A DNA stretch of 41,289 bases. Origin: an uncultured Eubacteriales bacterium (GTDB taxonomy: Bacteria; Bacillota; Clostridia; Christensenellales; Aristaeellaceae). The stretch lies in assembly GCA_900315675.1 (NCBI GenBank), contig OMZY01000021.1:1-41289 (forward strand). The letters run 5' to 3'. Both the position numbers and the translations under genes were made by a program. The first letter of the stretch is position 1, and the number at the start of each line of letters is the position of its first letter. The notes beneath the pieces were generated by a model. That model was not told where the DNA came from, made no database searches, and saw only the letters and a list, made by a program, of their open reading frames with translations. This document shows, piece by piece, positions 23,282 through 30,474 of this stretch.

Positions 23282-24295
23282 TCAAAATGGTGTATATTCA
23301 GGATTGCTCTGGATGGTGGTGACAACCTGAGACCAGTTGTGCATCAGCCATCCGCGTACAAACTTTTCGGGATACTGGTCGATCGGCTTATCCGCCGGGA
23401 AATGCCCCTTCTGGGCAACAAGGGTCTGAATCATCTCAGGCTTGATGTTCGCCTGATCCATCCAGCTCTGCAGGGTTTTCAGGGTTTCCGGGGTTACAGT
23501 GTCGGCGGTTTTCGGCGCGGGCACAGCCTGCGCGGTTTCGACGACAGCGTTCGTCTTCGGCAGGGTGATCGGCTCCGTCTTGACCGCTTCGAAAATCGGA
23601 GCGATGCTGGCGTAGGCCAGATCCATTTCTTCGGGCAGGTTATGGCGGTTTTTCGCATCCCAGCAGGGATGATGGCTGGTGTAGATCACCCGCTTGCCGC
23701 CCTGCGCCTTGTGCGTGTTCGCGTCTGTCGTGACCACAAAGGTCTTGAAGTTCAGGAACAGCAAGGCATCCGGCCATTCTTTCAGGAGCGGAGCGGCCTG
23801 CTTCGACAGCTTCAGCTCCCAGCGGTCAAAGGCACCCTGCTCGTCCGGCAGTTCCTGCTTCCGCATCTTGGCATGAGCCGTGATCACCACATTCTTCCCG
23901 GAGAGGATTACCTCGTTGCAGGCCAGCAGCAGGCGGGAAAACTCCTCCGCTAGATAGCTGTAGCCCTTGCCGTAGCCGAAGGATTCAATCCCGGGCTGGT
24001 TGTATTTCTTACAAACAGCCTCCGTGCACATCGCTTCAGCCCAGTCGGCGGTGTCGATAACCAGCGTCTGGCAAATGTCCGGTGTGGCGGCAATCTCCTT
24101 AATCAGGGCGATCAGCTCCTCCCAGTCCTGGGGCTTCTGTGTCCGGCGCACATCCAGATGTGCTGTGCCGCCTTCGGTGTCGATGAACACCGGGTCTTTG
24201 CACTGGGCCGCAAGGCTGGTCTTGCCGATGCCCTCCGGCCCGTAAATAACGACTTTCTGTGGGCGGGCCACCCGCCCGGAGGTAATGTTCAGCAT
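23282..24295 (-). CDS. Sak4-like RecA-fold ATPase (phage recombinase)
   Basis: 337 aa. Walker A YGPEGIGKTSLA (residues about 18-29), VFIDTEGG, Walker B TLVIDTADW, and VVITAHAKMRKQE are the AAA_24/Sak4 pattern. The C-terminal about 90 residues are a Pro/Thr linker and a small helical domain. Such proteins pair with an SSB-like partner (the DUF669 gene directly downstream) for single-strand annealing or exchange. Confidence 0.88.
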   Translation of the reverse strand: MLNITSGRVARPQKVVIYGPEGIGKTSLAAQCKDPVFIDTEGGTAHLDVRRTQKPQDWEELIALIKEIAATPDICQTLVIDTADWAEAMCTEAVCKKYNQPGIESFGYGKGYSYLAEEFSRLLLACNEVILSGKNVVITAHAKMRKQELPDEQGAFDRWELKLSKQAAPLLKEWPDALLFLNFKTFVVTTDANTHKAQGGKRVIYTSHHPCWDAKNRHNLPEEMDLAYASIAPIFEAVKTEPITLPKTNAVVETAQAVPAPKTADTVTPETLKTLQSWMDQANIKPEMIQTLVAQKGHFPADKPIDQYPEKFVRGWLMHNWSQVVTTIQSNPEYTPF

Positions 24296-24309
24296 TCTGT
24301 GTTTCCTCC

Positions 24310-24822
24310 TTATCTCAGATAGCAGCTGGTCGTGGATACCCGCTCCGCGCCGGGAACCATGTCTCCGGCATCCAGCAGCTTTCCGACGTACAGCTTTGAG
24401 AGCTCAGGTTTCGGAATCCGGTAGCAGTCATCGTGCCCGTTTTCCTTCAGCCACTGGAAGGCGGCATCCTCATCGGAGAACTCTACGTGACTGGCGCTGC
24501 GGTAACACAGGGTTGCCACGCCCAGATCTGTCTTTTCGCCGCACTCTCGGTCGAGAATGCTGATCAGACGGTCATGCCGTGCATCCATCCGCTGGCGGCG
24601 ATCCTTCAGGCGTTTCTCCTCAGCCTTCAGGCTCTGAACGCTTGCCTTCGCATCCAGCGCCAGCTTGGCAAGATACTGCAGGATGTCTTTTTTCTTCATG
24701 CCCAGCTCATTGATCCGGGCGATGATCTCATCCTCATTGGCGGGAATCTCTCCGGTTTCCGGATCGGGCTCCAGTTGAAGAATCAGGTCTTCGATCTGCT
24801 GGTTTACTTCATACAGTTTCAA
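24310..24822 (-). CDS. Siphovirus Gp157-like protein
   Basis: 170 aa with a long central coiled coil (SVQSLKAEEKRLKDRRQRM) and the C-terminal DAAFQWLKENGHDD pattern seen in the Gp157 family, which lies upstream of recombination genes in Firmicutes phages. The first codon is TTG with GGGAG upstream; it overlaps the previous gene by 14 nt. Function unknown; once linked to phage resistance in Streptococcus. Confidence 0.85.
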   Translation of the reverse strand: MKLYEVNQQIEDLILQLEPDPETGEIPANEDEIIARINELGMKKKDILQYLAKLALDAKASVQSLKAEEKRLKDRRQRMDARHDRLISILDRECGEKTDLGVATLCYRSASHVEFSDEDAAFQWLKENGHDDCYRIPKPELSKLYVGKLLDAGDMVPGAERVSTTSCYLR

Positions 24823-25018
24823 AATTGGCGTCTCCCTTCGTTTCTTTGATCTCGACGGTCTTTACGGTCTCTCCCGGCTTCAGCACCAGAATTTCGGAAC
24901 AGTCCCCGAACAGGAACCGGATCAGCCTGCGGGGCAGATACCTGATTCCGCTCTGGATGATCTGATGGTTTCCGTCCGGCTTAGCAACATGGATACGGAC
25001 GGTGTGAGTCATACTCAT
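24809..25018 (-). CDS. hypothetical 69-aa phage protein
   Basis: No family recognised. Begins MSMTHTVRIHVAKPDGNHQI, small beta-rich and basic (RYLPRRLIRFLFGD). AAGGAGG at 25032-25026 is partly inside a long hairpin (25031-25111), so translation may be controlled. Overlaps the Gp157-like start. Confidence 0.7.
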   Translation of the reverse strand: MSMTHTVRIHVAKPDGNHQIIQSGIRYLPRRLIRFLFGDCSEILVLKPGETVKTVEIKETKGDANFETV

Positions 25019-25030
25019 GACGGCTTCCTC

Positions 25031-25111
25031 CTTTCAGCAGGATGGGGCCCGGCTTTCCCGGGGAACTTCCCCTCGATGAAAGGGAAATTTTCGAAGCCCC
25101 CCTGCTGAAAG
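25031..25111 (-). promoter_or_regulatory. long leader hairpin touching the ribosome binding site
   Basis: CTTTCAGCAGG (25031-25041) plus GGGGC (25044-25048) pair perfectly with GCCCC (25096-25100) plus CCTGCTGAAAG (25101-25111): 16 bp with a 2-nt bulge. Inside, TTTCCC/GGGAAA and GGGG/CCCC pair too. On the minus strand the 3' arm runs into AAGGAGG of the 25018 gene, sharing three bases with it. Confidence 0.75.
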
Positions 25112-25129
25112 TGAGGAATACCAACGTTC

Positions 25130-25624
25130 TCAGGATTCGATCAGCTTTTTAAGCCGCTTGTGAATCTTGTCCCTCCGGCAGCGGATCGCTGCCTCCGTCA
25201 CGTTCTTTTCCTTTCCGATCTGGGTATTGGTCTTGCACATGCCGTAGAGGTCGAAAATCAGATCCCGCTGATCGTCCGTCAGCTGTCCGATGGTTTGCCG
25301 GAGCTTTTCCAGAAGCGGGCTGTCTGCGGTTTCTTCAGGGTACAGAATCCGGAAAATGTCCGCTGCAGGGTCAGGAATCTCATCCATGGGATGCCCAGAT
25401 TCGTCATCCGGGCACCGTTCATACCGGGCTACAGCGTTCTGATAACCGTAATCCGCGTGCTTCCGCTGGACGTCATCCTGCTCATGCACAGCAGCGTCGT
25501 CTTCCATAAGGAGGGCCAGCCACTTCTTGGTGACGCCGTCTTTCCCGACCTGAATGGTGGTCTTGGTTCCGTCCACGGACTCGTAGGTGTAAGTAGTAGC
25601 TTTTTTCTTCTGAATGTTCGCCAT
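25130..25624 (-). CDS. sigma-70 region-4-like phage regulator
   Basis: 164 aa. The N-terminus is a short beta-rich domain (TTYTYESVDGTKTTIQVGKD); the C-terminal 55 residues form a region-4 type helix-turn-helix (LTDDQRDLIFDLYGMCKTNT, then TEAAIRCRRDKIHKRLKKL). Lacks sigma region 2, so it is an auxiliary regulator rather than a full sigma factor. Its GGAGG is buried in a 16-bp hairpin immediately before the ATG, at the end of the 590-nt structured region. Confidence 0.8.
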   Translation of the reverse strand: MANIQKKKATTYTYESVDGTKTTIQVGKDGVTKKWLALLMEDDAAVHEQDDVQRKHADYGYQNAVARYERCPDDESGHPMDEIPDPAADIFRILYPEETADSPLLEKLRQTIGQLTDDQRDLIFDLYGMCKTNTQIGKEKNVTEAAIRCRRDKIHKRLKKLIES

Positions 25625-25669
25625 TTTCGCGTTCCTCCGTTCGATTTGGGTCTGAACGGAGCGCGAAAA
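25624..25669 (-). promoter_or_regulatory. hairpin sequestering the ribosome binding site of the sigma-like gene
   Basis: TTTTCGCG (25624-25631) with CGCGAAAA (25662-25669), and CTCCGTTC (25635-25642) with GAACGGAG (25654-25661), leave an 11-nt loop and a 3-nt bulge. On the minus strand the 3' arm contains GGAGG and reaches the A of the start codon, so initiation should need melting of the stem. Confidence 0.8.
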
Positions 25670-26212
25670 GGGTGCACTTAATAGCGCTGCACATCATTCC
25701 GAACAATCTCCGTTCGTGTGATTTGCAGCAGCCCTTTCGATAGCCGATGCGGTTGGTGCTGACGGGGTGATCTCGAAAGTGTGCCGGAGCGACCGGCGAA
25801 CACCTGGTCAGCGGTGATCCTGACGACCCGTCGGTCAGTCAGGGGAAGAAAAGTTCCTCCCAGCAGGCAGAAAAACGCACAACTGCCTGCCGGGATCCGT
25901 TGGCTTCCAACGGATTTCTGGTCGTGCACTGACCGGCGCGAAGCCATCAGCGCGGGAAAAATGGGGAAAGAAAAAGGCCGGGATACAACGGACTAGGCTG
26001 ATAACATTATCAGCTTCGTTCGTCGTACCCCGGCCTGGCGGTGGTCTGCTCTGGACCCCAAAGCGGCTCGGGTAGTACGATAAAGAGGATATTTAGGGGA
26101 AAAGAATGCCGGAGCATAACGTTTCAGGCCGCTCACGGTCATCTGCGTCATACTCCGGCACGGGCGGTGGTCTACTTTGGACCCCTAAATGGCTCGGATG
26201 GTACGATGTACA
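25625..26212 (-). ncRNA. candidate large structured phage RNA or leader (~590 nt)
   Basis: No credible gene fills this stretch; frames here lack ribosome binding sites. It contains at least eight clear stems: two tandem repeat units (26206-25977); ATCCGTTGG with CCAACGGAT (25895-25915); GCAGGCAG with CTGCCTGC (25863-25890); CCTGACGACC with GGTC-A-GTCAGG (25819-25843); GCTGAC/GTCAGC (25758-25812) enclosing GTGTGCCGG with CCGGC-GA-ACAC; GCTGCA/ATCA/CGAAC pairing with GTTCG/TGAT/TGCAGC (25686-25729) closed by AAAGGG/CCCTTT; then the sequestering hairpin. Size, phage setting and ornate folding recall the ROOL and GOLLD classes, but family membership cannot be tested here. Confidence 0.65.
25977..26206 (-). 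repeat. two tandem ~125-nt units, each a 44-nt box plus covarying stem
   Basis: The box at 26163-26206 and its copy at 26038-26081 agree at about 36 of 44 positions and contain GGTC-N7-GACC. Each is followed (minus strand) by a long stem: GCCGGAGTATGACG with CGTTATGCTCCGGC in one, and GGCCGGGGTACGACG with CGTTGTATCCCGGCC in the other. All pairs are kept: A-U changes to G-C, U-A to C-G, and the remainder change via G-U. Mismatches appear if the plus strand is folded, which favours a minus-strand RNA. The second stem is followed by TTTTTCTTT. Confidence 0.8.
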
Positions 26213-26521
26213 TTATTTCTTAACTGCGCGGGAGCGCTTCGAGGCTCCTCTGCAGGCACTTCCGGGTTTCGATGTCAGACTGTCGTAGTCAAACACAGCA
26301 TACTTTCCACAATTGGGGCATTTGTAAGAAGCGCATCCATGCGCACCCGGGAAAACGACAGCCTTCTCTTTCGGGCAACAAGGGTAAGGAATAGTCACGC
26401 CAGACGATTCTGATGGCCCAGTACGTTGGTGTTCTTCCTCTTCTTCCTTCTCGTCAGCAGCGGGAAGGGTGACAACATTAGAGTAGACAGCGGATCTCTC
26501 GTAAGTAGCGGTTAAGGTCAT
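26213..26521 (-). CDS. small zinc-finger-like protein, 102 aa
   Basis: From MTLTATYERSAVYSNVVTLP. The ATG at 26521 has AAAGGAG 11 nt upstream; an open extension to 26665 lacks a convincing one. A Glu-rich linker (KEEEEEHQRT) precedes a Cys-rich part with CCPKEKAVVFPG and CASYKCPNCGKYAVFDYD, a zinc-ribbon-like CPNC motif. Basic tail ending in KRSRAVKK. First gene after the repressor; a regulatory role is inferred only. Confidence 0.7.
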   Translation of the reverse strand: MTLTATYERSAVYSNVVTLPAADEKEEEEEHQRTGPSESSGVTIPYPCCPKEKAVVFPGAHGCASYKCPNCGKYAVFDYDSLTSKPGSACRGASKRSRAVKK

Positions 26522-26831
26522 GTTCAAATCAACTCCTTTGCTTGTCAGGAAGTGTCGCCGGATAACTTTTCGGGCCTGCAGCTCCGTTCCGGTCACCGTC
26601 ACTGCAGGGAAGCAGCTGTTTGAGTGCCGCTTCGGGGAGAGGGTCAAAAACGAGCGGGTTGCCATAATATCACCCCGGGCGGCTGTTATGGAATGGCTTA
26701 TATGGGAAATTTAGTCGTCTGGGTTGAAGCCTGCATCCATTGAAATACAAGGCTCCAACGAGAAATCAAGCCTTCCATGTTGACTGGGAATCCCTTGACT
26801 AAAGCGCCTCCTTCAAAATGTTACGAAAAGA
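26522..26831. other. 310-nt spacer between repressor and next phage gene
   Basis: Nothing certain. On the minus strand a 26-codon frame starts at about 26780 (MEGLISRWSL) without a clear ribosome binding site, and another open frame (from 26665) extends the next gene. No copy of the repressor operator palindrome was found. A promoter for the early operon may lie here but no good -35/-10 pair was picked out. Confidence 0.4.
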
Positions 26832-27446
26832 TTAATTCTTATGGTTGCTCAAATTTTTGAACACCCAGACAGCAACACCCTGGACCTTCAGAAAATCGAC
26901 TGGGATATCCTTCAGATCCGGATTCTCCGGATGGAGGATAATCTGGTTTCCTTTATGCCTGAGGCGCTTGAGGGTATTTCCTTCGCCTTCCACATAGGCG
27001 ACGACAATGTCGCCGTCGTTGGCGGTCTCCTGTTTTCGGACAAGCACCATATCCCCTGAGTTGATCCCAGCGCCGATCATGGACTTGCCTCGAGCGTACA
27101 GAACGTACATCTCGTCGTTTCCCACAATGCTGGCAGGGACAGTAACGTATCCCTCAAGGTGTTCCTGTGCATCTGTCGGGATACCGCAGGAGATATCGCC
27201 AATGATGCCAACCTGACAGGTCTCGGCACTCCGGCTTGCCCTGATGAAGGGGGTCAGGATCCGCTTGCCATCGTACTCGATATCTCCATCCTTGTGCATC
27301 GCAACGAGATAGTTAAAAACGGCAGTGCGCTGGAGGGAGGTGTTAGCGGCGATCTGACTGCACGTCGGAAACTCGTGGGTCTGCGAGTAAAACTGATCTA
27401 CGTAGGCGATGATCTCTTTCTTGTACTCCGGATTCTTGCTTCTCAT
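26832..27446 (-). CDS. LexA/S24-type phage repressor
   Basis: 204 aa. N-terminal LexA-like winged helix (CSQIAANTSLQRTAVFNYLV). The linker holds a Cys87-Gly88 pair in IGDISCGIP, matching a self-cleavage site. The C-terminal S24 peptidase has Ser122 in GKSM and Lys160 in NTLKRL. DNA damage should therefore trigger RecA-stimulated self-cleavage and induction. The gene sits at the head of the co-directional early operon, with a promoter and a perfect palindrome just upstream, implying autorepression. Confidence 0.9.
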   Translation of the reverse strand: MRSKNPEYKKEIIAYVDQFYSQTHEFPTCSQIAANTSLQRTAVFNYLVAMHKDGDIEYDGKRILTPFIRASRSAETCQVGIIGDISCGIPTDAQEHLEGYVTVPASIVGNDEMYVLYARGKSMIGAGINSGDMVLVRKQETANDGDIVVAYVEGEGNTLKRLRHKGNQIILHPENPDLKDIPVDFLKVQGVAVWVFKNLSNHKN

Positions 27447-27462
27447 GATCCCACCTTCTTCC

Positions 27463-27521
27463 TATCGTGAATTTCCATTCACGATACGCAGATTATACAG
27501 AAAACTGAGGGGGATACGCAA
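27463..27521 (-). promoter_or_regulatory. repressor promoter and palindromic operator
   Basis: TTGCGT (27521-27516) and TATAAT (27497-27492), spacing 18, read toward the repressor. Directly downstream lies the perfect inverted repeat TATCGTGAAT-TTCC-ATTCACGATA (27463-27486), well placed to block initiation and thus the likely repressor operator. A second, looser repeat CGATATC (27533) / GATATCG (27555) lies upstream of the promoter. Confidence 0.75.
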
Positions 27522-27691
27522 GAGCTTTTTCTCGATATCTCAAAGGTTGATGAAGATATCGTACAGTCATCTTGTCATAAGTGAGAACTGGATCCTCCAG
27601 GTAGAATAAAGATATTGAAGGGTTTACGTTCTTTAGAAGATGATCAGATCCAAGCGAACGAAGAGATGGCGAAACTATTCTTTCAATAGAC

Positions 27692-27720
27692 TTGAATTAT
27701 TCTACGATTTGCGCTACAAT
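27692..27720 (+). promoter_or_regulatory. promoter of the methyltransferase operon
   Basis: TTGAAT (27692-27697) and TACAAT (27715-27720), spacing 17, 69 nt before the first methyltransferase start. The spacer 27447-27691 between this and the repressor operator has no gene. Confidence 0.7.
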
Positions 27721-27789
27721 TATGGCGATGAGGGGAAAAACCTCTGCATCATTCGCGAAAGAGAATTAAACCGCAGAGGAGAAAGTGCT

Positions 27790-30471
27790 ATGGAAACCGT
27801 GCAGTACTTGTCAGCACAGGATGTTTCGGAAATGTGGGGAATAACCAAGCGAAGAGTTCAGAATCTGTGTGTAAACAATAGAATTCCAGGAGCGTTTAGA
27901 ATTGGTAATATGTGGGCTATCCCTGCCAATGCCGTAAAACCTAAAGACGCAAGGGTCAAGGAACATATTGAAGAGCAGCTTCCTCTTACTGTTTCGATAC
28001 GAAAGGCTCGGAGGGCTTTGAAATCCCTGGTCGAGACTGCGATCTGTGAACTCTCAGATTTGGGAATGTCAGATGTTGAGGCGCTGCATACAATTATTGT
28101 TCTTTTTGCGTCAAAACTATTAAAACTATTTCTACGAGAAGATCAGGATTATATTGAAGTATGCACTAGTTTTTTTAGGTGTAGTATCAACAGCGAAGTG
28201 CCAACAGAGATCGATCAGAATATTGATAGATTTATTGCTCAATACGAAAACTGCCTTGACGACTCTCTATCCTGGGTCTATCAGTTTGCTACAAAGAGAT
28301 CCGATTTATTCAAGTACAAGGATACACAGTTTTTCACTGAGAAATATATGATAAGTACTCTTGTTGATTCAGTAGGGCTCGATGAAAATTCTATTGTAAT
28401 CGATCCTGCGTGCGGTGGGTGTAATTTTCTTCTTTACTCATTTGAACGAATTGTAGAAAAAAGCCCAAAAAAGAGTGCCACCGAAAAAGTGGATTTTGCC
28501 CTAAACAGGTTATATGGTTATGAAATTGATCCCTTTCTTGCATATGTTGGCTCATTTAACTTAAAGCTGAAAGCTCTCGCATACATCGGAAGTGAGCGAG
28601 AAATCTCCTTGTCGGATTTTAAAACGATTCATCCACTTGTTTTTTATCCAGAGAATGAGACTGTTTCTGGTTTTCTGGACATCGAATGGGAAAAACAGTT
28701 CGTTATCAACTGTGATACTCAAGAGACCCTTCAGCTTGTTGATGCATTTGACGGAGCAAACGTAGTGGTCACAAATCCTCCGTTCCGCACAATAAAAGGA
28801 ATGCCGTTGGAACAGAAGGATTTCCTTCAGCAGTTTTATCCGATGTCAAAATGCGATATGTGCAATGCTTTCATTGAAAGAATCATGGGGGTTCTTCCCG
28901 AAAACGGAAAAGCTGCCATGGTAACACAAAACAGCTGGATGTATCTTGACAGTTTCACAGCATTAAGAGAGAAGCTGCTAAAGGAATACACTCTGAATTG
29001 TATATGGGAACTGGGTTCGAATGCTTTCTATGACTTGTCGGGAGAGAAGGCAAATGTCGCACTTTTGACTATAACAAAAAAAAATCCCGAAGAAAACAAT
29101 GAGATTGAACTCGGTTTTCTACGCACCATGAGCATTGAGGATATTGAAACGGCTATTGAAAGCAAAACTATTCAACTAGTACGGATAAAGCAGACGGATG
29201 TGTTGAGGAATACAGGCTCAAGATTTGACATGGTCAGTACGGATCATCTTAAAAGCTTACAGATCGAATGTGATCAGTATAAGGACTACGCTGTTCCGAT
29301 GCAGGGAACATCAACAGGAGATGCAAAAAACCTGATCGACTTCTTCTGGAACCATATTGGAGATGAAGATTGGGTTCTGGTAAGTAAAGGCGGCGGCTAC
29401 TCACGCTTCGAGGGACTCAACTCCTACTGTGTCAAATGGGGGAAGGATGGCGAATACATCAAGGCTACCAAGGGTTCTGCTATACGAAACGCGAATTACT
29501 TTAGTAATACACAACTTGTGTTCAGTGATACTGGAACGGCAGGATTGAATGTTAGAGTTCTTCTGCCTGGACAGGTATTTGTAGCATCAGGTCCCGGTAT
29601 TAGAATAACGAAAGGAAAAAAGTTAGCACATCTAGCTTTTCTGAATTCACGTTTTGCTGCTTTCTTTGTGCGGTTACTCTCACCGAAACTGACAATAGCT
29701 GCGGGATATATTGGCAAGATCCCCGCAACTGAAAAGCTTCTCGATTCAGCGATTCTTGAAATGCAGTCAAGAAAATGCCTGGCCGCAAAGAAAAATAGAT
29801 TGATGAAACGTCCGAACAACTTCGAATTCGTCTACCTAGTTCATACCGTCGGAAAGAGCATAAGAGAAGCTGCTAAAGAGTGGTTTTTAGAAGACATCAG
29901 CGATGAATGGAAGCAGCTGATCGCAGAACAGGTCATAGAAGATGAAATTGCTAAAGAGATGCATCTGACCGCTGAGGACAAGAAAGCGATTGATGGTTTT
30001 CTCGGTAGCAGAACTGTCATATCCTTAGGAGAAGAGGAAGTCACAAGTATTACCAAATCTGATGTGTCAGGGCTTTTAGGGTTTGACTGTTTTCCTCGGA
30101 GAACAAAAGCAAACAAGAAAGCGCTGGGTTCTGACGGACTGATCGAATATGTTTCTCAAATTAAGGGGCTATCATGCGAAACTGTAAAGTCCTTTCTCGA
30201 AGAGAGATTCGAATGGTTCGAAAGCAATTATGTCGACCTTTACATGCTCGCACTGACCCTCTCAGCCTTAAAGTATCGTGATAGGACCTGCTCAAGCATG
30301 ACAACAGATGCATTGATCACTGCAATGAATATCTCCGACAAGCAGGACACAGCTTTTGCAACATTGTGGATAGAGTCCCGTTTCAATATCGTCCACAGCG
30401 GCCTTTTTGAGGAAGAATCCATATATCATTACGACTTAGAAAGCAAAACGATGAAATCGGGTAAGGAGTAA
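27790..30471 (+). CDS. N6-adenine DNA methyltransferase with N-terminal HTH (R-M cassette)
   Basis: 893 aa from METVQYLSAQDVSE; the ATG at 27790 follows GAGGAG, so an upstream extension of 50 codons is dropped. Residues 6-50 are a MerR/excisionase-like HTH (SEMWGITKRRVQNLC). The catalytic domain has motif I DPACGGCNFLL (about 205) and motif IV TNPPF (about 329), the gamma-class N6-adenine pattern. The remaining 500 residues probably hold target recognition. No nuclease motif was seen. Four nt separate it from the second methyltransferase. Low GC compared with the phage genes suggests separate acquisition. Confidence 0.88.
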   Translation: METVQYLSAQDVSEMWGITKRRVQNLCVNNRIPGAFRIGNMWAIPANAVKPKDARVKEHIEEQLPLTVSIRKARRALKSLVETAICELSDLGMSDVEALHTIIVLFASKLLKLFLREDQDYIEVCTSFFRCSINSEVPTEIDQNIDRFIAQYENCLDDSLSWVYQFATKRSDLFKYKDTQFFTEKYMISTLVDSVGLDENSIVIDPACGGCNFLLYSFERIVEKSPKKSATEKVDFALNRLYGYEIDPFLAYVGSFNLKLKALAYIGSEREISLSDFKTIHPLVFYPENETVSGFLDIEWEKQFVINCDTQETLQLVDAFDGANVVVTNPPFRTIKGMPLEQKDFLQQFYPMSKCDMCNAFIERIMGVLPENGKAAMVTQNSWMYLDSFTALREKLLKEYTLNCIWELGSNAFYDLSGEKANVALLTITKKNPEENNEIELGFLRTMSIEDIETAIESKTIQLVRIKQTDVLRNTGSRFDMVSTDHLKSLQIECDQYKDYAVPMQGTSTGDAKNLIDFFWNHIGDEDWVLVSKGGGYSRFEGLNSYCVKWGKDGEYIKATKGSAIRNANYFSNTQLVFSDTGTAGLNVRVLLPGQVFVASGPGIRITKGKKLAHLAFLNSRFAAFFVRLLSPKLTIAAGYIGKIPATEKLLDSAILEMQSRKCLAAKKNRLMKRPNNFEFVYLVHTVGKSIREAAKEWFLEDISDEWKQLIAEQVIEDEIAKEMHLTAEDKKAIDGFLGSRTVISLGEEEVTSITKSDVSGLLGFDCFPRRTKANKKALGSDGLIEYVSQIKGLSCETVKSFLEERFEWFESNYVDLYMLALTLSALKYRDRTCSSMTTDALITAMNISDKQDTAFATLWIESRFNIVHSGLFEEESIYHYDLESKTMKSGKE

Positions 30472-30474
30472 ACA

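Larger units (their letters stand above)
1..27490. mobile_element. HK97-like siphoprophage, partial (right part through tape measure start)
   Basis: Nearly all genes here run on the minus strand in the order repressor, replication, regulation, packaging, head, tail, which is the usual order of a temperate HK97-type siphophage. Hallmark proteins recognised are P27-type small terminase, large terminase, HNH nuclease, portal, ClpP-type protease, HK97 capsid, head-tail connectors, phi13-type major tail protein and the G/GT tail chaperone. The left end is cut in the tape measure gene, so lysis, tail tip and possibly integrase genes are missing. The right limit is uncertain: the repressor operator ends at about 27490 and no attachment-site repeat could be identified. 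The accessory genes to the right may be phage cargo or host genes. Confidence 0.9.

Noticed and set aside
25678-25947. 89-codon minus-strand frame inside the structured region
   Set aside because: Arg/Ser-rich, no ribosome binding site, and its bases are accounted for by the stems.
25977-26206. CRISPR array or tracrRNA
   Set aside because: Only two diverged units of about 125 nt, no short identical repeats or spacers, no cas genes.
25963-26220. Plus-strand peptides through the repeated 44-nt boxes
   Set aside because: The two copies are not kept in one reading frame with synonymous changes; changes instead preserve base pairing on the minus strand.
27533-27561. CGATATC...GATATCG as a second repressor operator
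   Set aside because: The sequence differs from the strong palindrome and the arms are 15 nt apart; not enough to call.
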